The position numbers and the translations under genes are program-made. From positions 62,001 through 126,000 of the forward strand of contig AP026180.1 in NCBI GenBank assembly GCA_030295235.1: a stretch of 64,000 bases of DNA, written 5' to 3'. The stretch comes from Fistulifera solaris (taxonomy: Eukaryota > Bacillariophyta > Bacillariophyceae > Naviculales > Stauroneidaceae). The notes beneath the pieces are model-generated. The model saw only the letters and a program-made list of their open reading frames with translations. It was not told the origin of the DNA and ran no database searches. Positions 1 to 13,638 of the stretch are shown in pieces; position 1 is the first letter of the stretch, and every line of letters begins with the position of its first letter.

Positions 1-1177
1 CGAGAAGCCATACCCTTTAGTAGTTCAAGGGCTCGAGATCGAATTGTAACGTCTTGATCCGACAAACAAGCCAGAATCAAGGGGCGGTAGTCGGGCGCAC
101 TTAATACCTTTGGGTGCGACTGCATCAACGAAGCAAATCCGACCAATCCAAGATATTTCAAGTTTTGATCTTGCTGTTCGACAAAATCTCTCAGTGTTTG
201 CGCGCATAACACAACAATCTCCGACACGATGGCCGGCATGGTTCCATCACTCTTACGACTGTAGGGGAGGCACAAAGTTACGGTGTGAACCGCCTCAAAA
301 AGTAACGATTTTGCCTGTGTGGTTCTCACTATTTTTGCAAGTGGTTCTAGCAATTTACGAGCAAGACGAGGCTCCTCTGGTACCAGACTCCCCAGCAGTT
401 TCACGACCTTGATAAGCATCCAGTTATTGCTCGAATTGGTCAAGAGATCGAAGAACGCTGGAGCAAGATGTAAATAATTTCTCGGGTTTTTGTCGCTTAA
501 CTCCGTAATGACATTTACAGCGCAGGAGACGACCGAGGGGTCGGAATCTTGCAAGCTCTTTTGAATATGTTCAAACGTTAAACGTAAACCCTGGGGATAC
601 TTTACGAACACTTTGAACAAACAAAGAATAGCCTTCTTGCGCAGATATGGCTGAGAGTGTTTCGTGAGGTGAGTTATCTCCGGCAACAGATCCTTCGCTA
701 GTTCTTCCGTGACAATATTGGAAATGCAATTCACAGCGAGCCCCGCCTCATACACCCCATGCATGCCGACGCCAACCGCTCCTCGCAACTCTTTCTTAAG
801 CAGATTGGTTGTAAGTAATATAACGTCAGTGTCTTGAGTGAACCCTTGGCTCTAAACAGAACAATAATAGTGAGTTTGGAAGCGACCATCAATCCGACAT
901 GAATTTAAAGTGTACGTACAGCGGCTAGATAGCCAATCCGTTTGTGAGCAAATCGAGGAGAGCTCATAACTTCGATGGACGGAAAAGACGCCCAGTTCAT
1001 GCTATACCCCATCATTTGCAGAAATGTCAATTTTTGTAAGGCATTCGCTTTGACATGCATATCACTGGAATTGATTTCTGATTTGATCTCAGCGATGCAC
1101 TGACTGATGTAAAGCGCGGTATCGCGTTTGGAGGCGCGTATACCCTTAACAACATCCGTCAACGTCTTTTCGAACAT
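1..1177 (-). CDS. AP3D1: AP-3 adaptor complex, delta subunit (N-terminal part; gene runs off the window)
   Basis: Large subunit of the AP-3 clathrin-type adaptor, which sorts cargo from Golgi or endosomes to the vacuole/lysosome. Exon 1 is 1177-920 and opens with MFEKTLTDVVKGIR, the classic AP-3 delta start; IAEIKSEI and IGYLAA follow. Exon 2 runs from 851 to the window edge and resumes at SQGFTQDTDVILLTTNLLKKEL, the conserved continuation. The intron 852-919 has a GTACGT donor and a TTTAG acceptor and keeps the frame. I translated exon 2 down to about position 180 without an indel; it reads as adaptin HEAT-like helices (for example YLRKKAILCLFKVF and SVVSCAVNVITELS). About 350 of the usual 900-1200 residues are present. 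The upstream neighbour is the SnRK1 gene, and VPS11, another vacuolar trafficking gene, lies 4 kb away. Confidence 0.93.
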
Positions 1178-2092
1178 ACTAATATTTAAGGGAATAGCGT
1201 GTTTACATTCAGATAGGATTTCCGATCAATAGAGCTGCAGAGAGCCGCAACATTTGCGAAATCAAGTCGCAATAACCGCGAGGTGCAAAAATCCGTGCAG
1301 CTGACAACAAAAGGCAATAAGCATGGGCAAAGATTTCTCGTTTTACTTAATCAAGACTGGGTACCGCTTGAGTACCGGTGGGTAAGGCTTGGTTGCTTTC
1401 TCCGCTCGCGCGCCTCGAGTGAGTCGTCAAATAATGATGAAATATTGAGCCATCTTGTTTCAAGTAACCCGGTAGTCTGAAACTTAGATCTTTCATTTAA
1501 TAAATCAATGTATTAACTATTTGGGACTGCAATGCAGTCGAGCCCCCTGGTCGGCCATGCTATACGAAATCCGGGTACAGGTAAAGCCGATTTTCACCAC
1601 TTCCAATTTCCGTAAAGTCAGTTACCTTGGTTTTACATCGTAAATACCAACAGCAGTATACAAATCATATCCCTCTTAACGGTCTAAAAGTGTTCCCTGG
1701 CTAATTTCTTTGATAGACGCAGAAGAACTGTCCACTTCGAACTTTGCTGGTGCTAAGCGTTTGCAGTTTGATAAAAGGCCGTAATGGCGTGCATGCTGGT
1801 ACTACCTAGCGTCATCAGCTCGGCATTAGTGTTCGAACAAAGACCAACCGACTCAACGTGGCCGGGCCAGTTAGGCTGTTCGCTTGGCTGGCGCTTCCAA
1901 AAGGAAACGGACACGAACGCGATCATTGAATCCTAGACTCATTTGCACTGCATCACATTTCAAGCTTATAGCGGAGCCAGTAAGCCGTGTCTGCTAACTG
2001 CGCTTCAACGGCTTCAGCTCTGTGATAAGGTTTGCGTCAAAAGGCAACCAACTAAATCGAGCTTATTGAACATCGGACTCCTTTGCAACGAC
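1178..2092. other. Intergenic: AP-3 delta promoter side and SnRK1 downstream region
   Basis: No supported gene. The short open frame at 1283-1480 has no recognisable product. The part nearest the kinase gene holds a decayed copy of that gene's last exon (separate entry). Confidence 0.6.
1975..2045 (-). pseudogene. Degenerate duplicate of the SnRK1 3' coding end
   Basis: This stretch closely matches 2171-2241, inside the last exon of the kinase gene: both carry CGTGTCTGCT, a CTGCGCTT block and CTTCAGCTCTGTGATAA. The copy has substitutions and an indel and no useful frame. Weaker similarity continues upstream to about 1900. It looks like a tandem partial duplication of the gene's 3' end that has decayed. 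Confidence 0.6.
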
Positions 2093-4431
<2,339 letters not shown>

Positions 4432-4911
4432 CGTTGCAAATGATATCTCGGTATACGAGGACAAACAAAAAAGTAAGGGCAAACGACGCGATGCGGACGA
4501 GTGTTGCGTGGGTCTGGTTGCAATGCAGGTTGCAAAGCGACGATGCAAGCTCGCTGTGCGGAGCGAAAGGACGAGATCCACTCGACCGCCGAAGTACACT
4601 TTTATGCTGTGTAGAAAAGACCAAAGACATTAGTTCTAGTTAAAAGCTGATAGTAGATCTTCTCCATCACATTCTACGCTCAGAAAAATTGTCGAAATTC
4701 GAAAAGTGCCAACTGGAAAAGGCGTTACTGTAGGATAAGAAGTAGAAACAGCGAACACAACACAACCAGCAACCAGCAAACAAGCTCTATTTCCAGAATT
4801 CCGGATTCCTTCCCGCTTCAACCCGTAACTCTAACTGAGGACGCCTCACGAGACCACGAGATCGAAAACTTTCGTGTGTTTTGCGAGCATAAAATAAAAA
4901 CAACAACGACC
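4432..4911. other. Divergent promoter region of SnRK1 (minus) and VPS11 (plus)
   Basis: No gene seen. The two start codons face away from each other across 480 bp, so both 5' UTRs and promoters must lie here. I see no clear TATA box. Confidence 0.6.
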
Positions 4912-7900
4912 ATGGCGTCCTCTCGATGGAAACGCTTTGCGTTCTTTGAGCGCAATCAGCTCAACTTGAATGCTGAAGTGCTAGAGGACCTTCTTCCGAG
5001 TACTTCGAACGCTTCGGGTCAGAAAAGCCCTTCGTCCGAGACGGAGGCTGGCAATGATTCGGTATCTCTTGTAGCGACGACAGCGTCGCTGACGATTGCA
5101 TCAAAACCCCCTCCAAGGACAAACACCCAAGAATCAACAGAAGAAAATGCCATGGCTGCAATGTGGGCTTCCTTAACTGTTTGCACATCCCCAGAGCCCC
5201 CCTGAAGGCGTTGAGCATGAAAGGAAAAGTTTTACCATTTCTCGTCAAAACGAAGCCATTCCAGATCATGCCACAAGATCAAAATCGTTCCTAGATGGGC
5301 TTGTTCTTGCTTTTGCTACGTCAGCACATACCGACTTAATTCATTGTATCGATATTACGATGAGGTGCAATCCGCCGCTGTCGTCGGAAATGGATGTAGA
5401 CAGTTTTGACGGCTGGAGAGGATATTTTTCTCCTTTTCTGAAAGCTCCGCCGGGCCCGTGCCGGCCGCCAACTGTGGAAAGTGACCGTCTAGAAGAAATT
5501 CCTACAGAAAAGGTTGTTGCAATTTCTTGTTGCCGCGGCACATCAGGTCACAATCCAGTGATGCTAGCTTGCATCTCGAAGAGTAATGTCACATTGTGGG
5601 AGGATCCGCATTTGCATTTGTCATGCCGTCTCCCAGTAAAGACCCCGCAACCTCCCACCGAACCCAAAGTTTATTCTTTGCAGAAAGAGTGGAACAATAT
5701 GGATGGCGACTGCCTTTCTGTCGATGTCATTCCTTCTCTTTTGGCTGTGGGAACCACCAGTGGCGCTGTGATTGTATACGCCATTAAGTCGACCGGGCGA
5801 CTCATTCGCAGCTACCTTCGGATACCGGCTCCTCCTGCGGGAGATAGCGCTGCTGTCGCTGTCAAACTTTATGCAGAGGGCGAGCAGAAAGCAAGTGTGT
5901 TTGTAGCATACCGACGCAACACGGATGCATCGTCGCAAGCTTCATCGGGAGTTTGCTGTTACGAATTTCCCTTTCCAAATCCTTCGTCTTCGGCAATGCT
6001 CTCTGCCCCATCAGCTCGACATGATTTGGACGGTCGATCGGTCGGATCCGCGCGCCACACGGATTCTATTATCAGCGCAAGCGGTTTGCAATTCATGGTC
6101 GTAAGTGACGCTTTGACGTGTTTTCTGCTGCCCTCAATTCCTTTGTGTCACATGTCAGCTTACACGTGATCTTTTCAACTCATGCTTAACCCAGGCGCGG
6201 CTAGATGGACTGTACTCATACTCTAAAACTGAAAGGATTGGGGTAGCTCCTATCGATGGACTAAAGCTTTCTCTGTCTTTGATACCCCCCGCGGCTAGTG
6301 CCACACCTGATCGAGAAGATGGCGATCGAGTTGGCAATGGGTACGCTCTTGTCTCGTCGACTGACTCAAAATCAAATCGTGATTCAGTCGATATCTATGA
6401 CGCCGACAACAAGTTAGTAGCGTTTCATTTACTCCTTCCACCGGGACATAGTGTCCTACGATCCGCGGGCATCACCACTAAACCAACACTGTCTTCCGAT
6501 GGGACACATCGGCCAGGGAGGTCTTCTGCTGTTGTGTTCACATCGGGTGGTTCATTGGTTACATTTCGTGAGAAGATGACAGCTGAAAAAATATCCCTTC
6601 TTGTCCAAAAGAATCTTTATTCGGCCGCTATCGTTGTCGCTTATGCCGATCCGGCATACGAGGCAGATAATATTACCAACCTGTATCGACAATACGCCGA
6701 GCATCTTTACGGCAAAGGTGATTTTGGAGGCGCCATCGATCAATACATACACACCATCGGATCACTAGAAACATCCCACGTTCTGTACCGATTCCTTGAC
6801 GCCCCAAAGATTGCATACGTTGTTCGTTACTTGGAGCAATTACGTAGTCGTGGCCTTGCAACACCAGTTCACGTCGAGCTTCTCCGGACATGTTACTTGA
6901 AGCTCAATGACCAAGCAGCAGCAGACGCACTGGGTTCTACTGGTTCCCGGCTAATTGACAAGAGCTCTTTGGCAAGTATCATCGCAAAAATAGGAATCAA
7001 TCCCAAAGAGGCAATTGCGAATGTTTGCTCGCTCGAGGCGAGTCAAGCAGCCGAGATACTTGTCATCCATGGGCTTTCTCTTGCACGCGTGCTTCCACGA
7101 GAAACGGCAGGATTGGTTATATCGCTTTGTGTTGGGACATACTCGTCAAAGTCTCTGGCAAATGCTGCTCTTCTGGAATCCATTGATTTGAAAAAGATGA
7201 TTGATAGAAAGGTGGACGAAGCGGAACAGATTTCCAAACCGTATCCTGTTCACCTATTCGCCCCAGCTTTTATCGAGAACCCGAAGATTCTTCGACTAAT
7301 TCTTGCTCACTGCAATCGAAACAAATGCCCGCTGACTCCGTCGTTGCGGCGAACCCTTCTTGAGCTTTCTCTGGCAGAGTGGAACCAAGCGAAACGCTCA
7401 GGCGATACAGAAGCTGAAAAGCTTCGTCATCGCGACGCAATTGCGGTAGGTATTTGTGTTTGCTACTGCATCTTATACGAATTAATCTCACATTTTCCCG
7501 TTTGTTACCAGGCTTTGACCGATTCTCATTGTCGAGATATAGGTGATTATGATGCGCTGGTGATTGTACAGCAGGCAGGATTTGAAGAAGGCGAGTTGCT
7601 TTTGTACGAGCGTTTGCAGATGACGCCAATGCTGCTTGAAAGATACGCAAACGAGGGCAGCGAGAAGTCTCGGCGACAGATGATTGCGATGTGCAAGGCC
7701 GATCCGGAAATTCTAGCTGATGTGCTAGGTCACCTTGTCTCCATGGCTACGCAGAGATTAGCAAGTGTAAGATCATGCTCTTGTTCGGTTTGTTCGAAGT
7801 TTTTTCGCTTCTAACTATCCTTTTAAGCATCCGAGCGGTTTTCACAAGGACGATGATTTCGGAGACGAGATGTTGCATGATATCATGGATGATATTGAAG

Positions 7901-8372
7901 AAACGTTAGCTTTAGCTCGTCGCCAGCGCGTGTTGCCTCCCTGTTCGTATCGCGAGAATACTGGCGGGTGAGTCCAGCGGTCAGTTCAGCACGCAAGACA
8001 AAACCCGTGCAACGTCAAAAACCTCGATCCCTTTGTCAGTCGCGCTGGATTATGTGGGCAATATACTGGATGAATCGCGCAGAGAAATACAGCGGCTTAC
8101 ATCAGAGGTGGAGGAGTACAATGTTATGTGCCATGCGATGGAGCAAGAAATTGAAAGTCTCACGTCGGACACGCGGTCTCCTATTGATGACGAGAAACAC
8201 GCGCCAAGAATGAACATCGAAGAGCTCTACGCCCGCGTTCGGGCAGACGAGAGTGAAGTGGGTAAACAAACTAGTACCAAGCCTACGGAAGCTTTTTTGG
8301 CGAGATATGAATCAATCTGAAGACAGTTTTGATGTGATTGCGAGATATTTTGGAAAAGGAATAATACAATAA
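4912..8372 (+). CDS. VPS11: VPS11, core subunit of HOPS/CORVET tethering complexes (three one-base breaks; no RING finger seen)
   Basis: Membrane-tethering subunit acting at late endosome and vacuole. The start is ATG 4912 (ACCATGG context): MASSRWKRFAFFER. Exons are 4912-6100, 6195-7445, 7512-7766 and 7828-8372, with GTAAGT, GTAGGT and GTAAGA donors. An N-terminal beta-propeller (LAVGTTSGAVIVY) is followed by clathrin-repeat helices (YGKGDFGGAIDQYIHTIG; the ALGNDF-type region is absent, as expected). A coiled coil (REIQRLTSEVEEYN) precedes the family C-terminus DSFDVIARYFGKGI. Frames break at C6 5197-5202 (one extra), between 7941 and 7958 (net one extra) and at T6 8293-8298 (one extra). Correcting each gives 1078 residues. 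Between coiled coil and C-terminus the usual Cys/His RING-H2 finger cannot be found in any frame. Identity is firm; loss of the RING is an inference from this sequence. Confidence 0.88.
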
Positions 8373-8474
8373 CTGTTCCGTAGAATCTATTTTGATTTTG
8401 CAAAGCAAGTCTATCAGGCATGTCGTCCTCACTTAGTACACTACTGATGATTATCTACACGGTACCAAATATGA

Positions 8475-10258
8475 TTAGGCTTTAACACTCATAACTGCAT
8501 CTACAAGCTCCGCCTTCTTCAAAGGTTTGCCGTCAGAATCGACAGCAGTTGCTCCCTAGCAGAAGTGATTGATAAGCGGCGATGATTGAATGAAAAGCAA
8601 CCGAAACTGTCATGACTTGAGACGTACCTTTGCCTCCAGATATTCCATAAGATCTTTGATCGTTTTTCGATTCAAAGTAGACACAGTCAATGAACTCCAG
8701 TCCTCCCCATTGTTATTGTCAATCTCAACTGAAGTTGGTTTTGATTTTGCAGCGACGGCCTTTTTAGGTGCCTTCTTTGTTGTCGTCGCTGCTTTTTTCT
8801 GTGCAGCAGCCTTTTTCGGTTTGGGTTCGTCTTCAACGACTTCTGAGACCGGTTCTTTCGCAACTTCTTGAGGAACTTCCGCGGTCGGTTCTTTCGCTGC
8901 TACTGGTGATTTTTTTCGGGGCAGGTGCGCTGGGCTGAGAAACGGCGATTTCTACGGGTGCTGCGTGCATCGACTCGGATAGTTCCTCTTTCATACTCGT
9001 GATAGCGTCCAAGCTTTCTTTGAGATCCGAAACAGCCACCGTCAGTTGCTTCACTTGATCTCGCAAAAGTTCCTGCACACGAATGATTCAAGAAGCGAAT
9101 CAGTTAAGAGGAATGAAACATCACACACACAAATCACATTGCAATACACAAACATAAAAGTCGTACATTTTCTCCCTGTAAAATCTCAATTTGCTTGGCT
9201 TGCGCCGCGTTGGTTTCCTTCGCCAGTTGCAATTCTTCCGCAAGCTCCGCTTCCAGCGCACGACCACCTTGCACCGTGTCCAAAAACAGTTTCATTTCCG
9301 TGCGGACCTCTTCCAAATCACGATCCCGAATTTCTTTCTCGGCCTTCATTTCGTTCAATTCCTGGACCAACGAACTTAACTCGGGCGCGGTAGAATCACC
9401 AAAGATACGAAAGTTTTGCAAGGCGGGAAGGTATCCCAACGCAATGAGCGTAAAGAACGCGGTCCAGTACCAAGTTTTCAATTCTTCCTTGTTGAGGACG
9501 TCCAGATACTGTTGCATTTGCCAATTCGGTTGAGTCGACAATTCGGCTAGCTGTTTCATTGTTTCTTGAAAGGCGGCTTCGGGAAAGGCAATGGCGCTTT
9601 GCAAGGCGGGTTCGAGTTTCGGAATGTTGACCTTTTGCAGATTGTTGTTGACATATTCCCATAAAAGCGGAGCGTTTCCGTCGGAAGCACTACTATCGCC
9701 CGCCAGCGATTGAAAGCTATCACGAAGATTTTGTGCCATCTTCTGGACGGTTTGCGGGGAATAATCGAGTTTGGGATAATCTGCCGTGACCGTGAATTGG
9801 TTTTGCATGCTCTGCAGGCTATCACGGAAACTCTGGGCCATATCCTGACTTTGTTTCAACAAGGCTTCCGTATCGATGGACTGCGCTGCTGCCTCGAGGC
9901 CGTTTTTAAAATCTTCCGTCGCTTGTTGCGCGGCTTCTGTGGTTTTTGCCGTATTTTCGACGGCACTGGTGTAGACCGCATCCGGAAGGAGCGAGTCGCT
10001 CGTCTCCATGTTGGGCAAGGTCTCGGGCTGAAACTCCGGAATTACTAATTGCGAAGCACTCGAGCCGTCTGTCACAGGTTCGCTGGCATAAACGGGTGCT
10101 TTGGGCTTGGCACCCGTCAAAAAGAACTTCAAGCTGTCGTTCGATTGCACATTTAAATGGGTTGCTGGTCGCACTAGGGGATGCAGAGGTTGAAAGGCGT
10201 GCGACGACGAAGACAGAGCTAATGCAAAAGCAAGTGGCGACAAAAATAGTAAAGTCAT
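8475..10258 (-). CDS. Plastid-targeted membrane-anchored coiled-coil protein (one-base break near 8913)
   Basis: Exons are 10258-9167, 9072-8628 and 8555-8475, joined by GTACGA and GTACGT donors. The first 21 residues form a hydrophobic signal peptide ending SSSSHAFQP, the heterokont plastid cleavage motif with Phe at +1, so import into the secondary plastid is likely. Repeated amphipathic helices follow (SFRDSLQSMQ and QNLRDSFQSLAG are internal repeats). A single membrane span lies at WYWTAFFTLIALGYL, then a long coiled coil (ELNEMKAEKEIRDRDLEEV), an Ala/Lys/Pro-rich linker and a C-terminal SAP/LEM-like helix pair ending KKAELVDAVMSVKA. The frame breaks at the seven-T run 8910-8916; one base fewer restores KKSPVAAKEPT and a 538-residue product. 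The function is unknown. The anchor plus coiled coil would suit a structural or nucleoid-tethering role, but that is speculation. Confidence 0.8.
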
Positions 10259-10710
10259 GATGATTAGCTGTTTTTTTTTTGAAGAATCAATCTCTCAACG
10301 CGGAATTCAATATGAATGAGGACGTGGTCGATGCAACGAAGGATGCGTAAGAAATCAGTAAAAGGGTTCGAAGTTGCGGTGCGTCGAGAAGATACGGACC
10401 GCAAATAGAGCGGCGTTTGTCCATGGTGTTGACAAGGTGCGCATTGCGCGTGAAAGGTCCACGTTGAAACAAGGCAAACACACGCCAGCCGAACTTTTGT
10501 TTATTCCGTGAAATTTTCTTCTGCAATAGCGTTGACCAGACTACTCAAAACGCCATACAAGCCGTCTTTAAATAATCGAGTGGTTGATGTCCGAAGATTT
10601 GAATTTAGCTCTAAATAAGCAATACAAAAATGACCATTAGTATTTTACTGTACCGATGCGATCTCATGACTTCAAGGAAAAGCAAAGAAGAACCTGTTTC
10701 GTGACTCACG
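10259..10710. other. Divergent promoter region, plastid coiled-coil gene / sulfotransferase gene
   Basis: 452 bp with no supported gene. Short open frames on the minus strand show no family features. Confidence 0.55.
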
Positions 10711-11690
10711 ATGATTCACGAGGACAATAAGAGGGGTCATTTTCTCGTTTTCTGCCATTTTATGAAGACCATGAGGATCCATGGAGCGCGGAGGCTACGC
10801 TTCTTTGTTTTAGGATTCATTTTATTAGTTTTGCTCCGATCAGCTCTCTTGTTTCTGCAAGTAAATGAGCAAACGGAAAGCGCGCCAACAGAAGCCTGGG
10901 AACCTGATGGTATTTTACACAACAACAACGTCAACTCGACCCATTCGAACGAAGCCGCTCTATCGACCATCCATCGTAGCCCATTGGATCAACTGAAAGT
11001 GCCCTACCCGATTTTACACGTTTCTCTCCCAAAAGTGGAACCACGAGCATATCGCGGTATTTCTATTGTGGCCAAATTTGGACGGCACATACGTTTGCCA
11101 ATACTATCGGCACGACCCATAAACAGAAACAAATGCGCGTGGGGCACTGTTATCTGAACAATGTACAAGCCGGACGTCCTCCATTGCAAGATTGTGGAAA
11201 GTACAAAGTATGGAGTGATTTGGGACATCCCCGTGGAACTCCCTGCTACTATCCGTCGGTACACGGGCTCGATGCATTTGTGAACGCCTATCCGAATGCG
11301 ACGATTCTGTTAGTGACACGGAACAGCACTGCCTGGAGTAACAGTGTACTGAAGTGGAAAAACGGAGACCTACTTCGAAAATGGCGAAGATGTGACAAAT
11401 TTCCTAATAAGCAATCTTCCGAGCAGGATCTGGTCAAGTTTTACGAGTGGCATGCTCAAAACATTCGAGAGTTTGTCCAACAACATCCGTCCTTGACGTA
11501 CGTCGAAGCGTCACTGGAGGATGAAGATCTTGCCGATCAATTAGAAGCAAAGATTGGAGTGAACGCGTCCTGTCTGGGTCATCATAACAGTCACGAAAAA
11601 CGGCTCAAACTAAATCCGAAATTTCGTCAACAATACTTGGCGGAGCAAGCTCGTCTCAATCAAACGAGCTTGAATGACCCGACAGGCTGA
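10711..11690 (+). CDS. Sulfotransferase-like type II membrane protein, diatom family (one-base break at 11028-11030)
   Basis: Predicted Golgi-type P-loop sulfotransferase using PAPS. A short basic N-terminus and one membrane span (FFVLGFILLVLLRSALLFL) give type II topology. The catalytic domain starts at PYPILHVSLPKSGTTSI, whose LPKSGTT is the 5'-phosphosulfate-binding loop. Downstream are ATILLVTRNSTAWSNS, the 3'-phosphate-binding region with Arg and Ser, and YEWHAQNIREF. The loop is readable only if the CCC run at 11028-11030 is taken as CCCC; as given, the frame leaves the family there and stops at 11157. With that base the protein has 326 residues. The start could instead be the Met at 10762. 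The substrate cannot be predicted. Confidence 0.8.
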
Positions 11691-11866
11691 AGCAGACATC
11701 GACAGTACAGGGGGAGTCATACGAAGTGTATGGCGACCACTTCTTTCATAATTCATAACGTTTCATCACTAGAGAATATACCTCAATATTAGTAATCTCG
11801 CTTTAAACGCCATTGTTTATAACAACGAACTCAATACTGCAACAACCAATTACTAGAAACGATTCT

Positions 11867-13638
11867 TTATATTCGAAACGTTAGAGGACTATGCGAAGCC
11901 TCAGAAGAATTCCTAGTTGCTTGTTTGTACATCGTTCGGAAAGCATTCGTTCCATCAACTCCGCTCAACTCATGACCGTGATACTCTTTCGCCTTGGTAG
12001 CGGTGTAACTCGTCATGTGTCCGTAGTATTTGCGAGCTAGGTCCACATTCAAGATATCTTGACCCGTAATTGTTCCACGGCAATACGGAGTCTTACATCC
12101 ACAGGTGAAGGGCTTCATTTCGGGAAAGTAACCAACAAATGTGGCATAATCCATACAAATCTCTTCTCCGACGGCAATGCGCGTTTTGGCAACCACATTC
12201 AAACCCGAAGGAGCTTCCAACCAACAGTTCGGATCGCAACTATGGTTGATAGGACGCCAATCATCCGGTTCGGGCGACCACATTCCGAACAATTCATCGG
12301 AAAGAGGCCAGCAATACGCCCCAAAGTTGTCCCAGTTGCGCATATCAAAAGCACTTTCGTTGTCCTCATTGTGCTTTCGCCATTTCTGCAAAACACGCTG
12401 CTTGGACACAACGTGCAAAGGCTTCTCCTCTAGGTCAAAGATGAGATCTCCGGGCTCCAAGTCCTTGGTCGCAAAGATTCCCCACGATTCACGGAGCGGA
12501 TCGTAACGCGCTTCCGACACCTGCGCATTGCGCTCTTCCCAAAGACGACGCGCGACTTCGACTTGATTCAAAATAAAAGTCGCGTGCGCTGCCACGGGAT
12601 CCATTTTATCCAAGATAAAGTCCGCCGAACCGTAAAAGCCCTCTGGGTAGAAGACCCCGCAATTGGGATTGATCTCTAGAAAAACGAGTTCTTCGCCCGA
12701 CGGATCGGATCGAACATCCAATCGACCGTATCCCCGTCCTCCGATCGCGGCAAAGACTTTACAAGCCAGTGTTTTCAAACGCTCGGCCAAGTCCGGCTCG
12801 CGGACGCTCGTCCAGGTAATGTTATCGTAGTCGACCCACTTCAAGTTGTAATGCTTGAAGTCTTCGCCTTCACCAAAGCGACATTCGACCGGTTCGTACG
12901 CCACGACTTCCATCGTCTTGTTGGGTACTTGTGCCGCAAGAACCGTAAATTCGCGCCCGACGATGAATTCTTCCACCAAGCAACCTCCATAGGTTTCGAG
13001 CATGCGCCGACACTGCAGTTCCAAATAGTGAACAGTGTGCACTTTTGATTCTTTCGTGAGACCGACACTCGCGTAACTGGAAAAATGTTTCACCAATAAG
13101 GGAAAGGACAACGGGTGCTTTGCGTCAGTGTACTCGGTCAAAAGTTGACGTAAATCGTCCTCATTGTACACGAAACGCCAGGCGGGAACGCTGACACCAC
13201 ACGCGAGGGCGACTTGTTTCATCTGCATCCGCGTCGGTTCAAAGAAAGACATTCCCGCTCCCGTGAATGGTACATTGAGTTTATTTTCCAGCAAGCTGAA
13301 ATGACGAGGAGTGCTGAGAATCGTCGGAAAGTTAGCAATGCGCACGACCCATCGACCGCAATTACTTACTCGACGACTTGAATTCCTACCGACGGCTCAT
13401 CCCATGCTCCATCGCACAAATTGATAAAGCAATCAATTTCTTTTTGTTCGAAACGCCGCGCTAACGCAATCAGTGTGCGCGCGTAATTGTGCGGCGTCAA
13501 CGATACGACTTCGACATCAATGTGATCGTATCCCGCCCGCTGCAAATGCTGCTGAATGTCGGCGGGAGGATCGTTTTCGTCATACTCGCATCCTTTCTTG
13601 TCGGAAGTCAAAACACAAAGGCGTTTCGGTAATTCCAT
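11867..13638 (-). CDS. ATP-grasp (D-Ala-D-Ala ligase-like) and SET-domain fusion protein
   Basis: Two enzymatic folds in one 571-residue chain. Exon 1 is 13638-13370 and exon 2 13313-11867; the 56-bp intron has a GTAAGT donor, a TGCTAAC-like branch site and a CTCAG acceptor. Residues 1 to about 330 resemble D-alanine-D-alanine ligase: FINLCDGAWDEPSVGIQVV, VPFTGAG, PLLVKHFSSYASVGL, VEEFIVGREFTVLA and the Mg/ATP-binding FLEINPNCG. Residues from about 345 form a SET domain: GIFATKDLEPGDLIF, the catalytic NHSCDPNCW, EEICMDYATF, and a post-SET zinc motif CGCKTPYCRG. No frame break is seen. SET domains methylate protein lysines with S-adenosylmethionine, while ATP-grasp enzymes join a carboxylate to an amine. 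The shared substrate is unknown. Confidence 0.88.

Noticed and set aside
7968-8039. An intron GTGAGT...GTCAG in VPS11
   Set aside because: It would remove the PLSVALDY segment that matches the family's LSV-x-x-DY block, and it does not fix the frame.
10350-10375. GGTTCGAAGTTGC as a tRNA B box
   Set aside because: No matching A box or acceptor stem can be paired around it.
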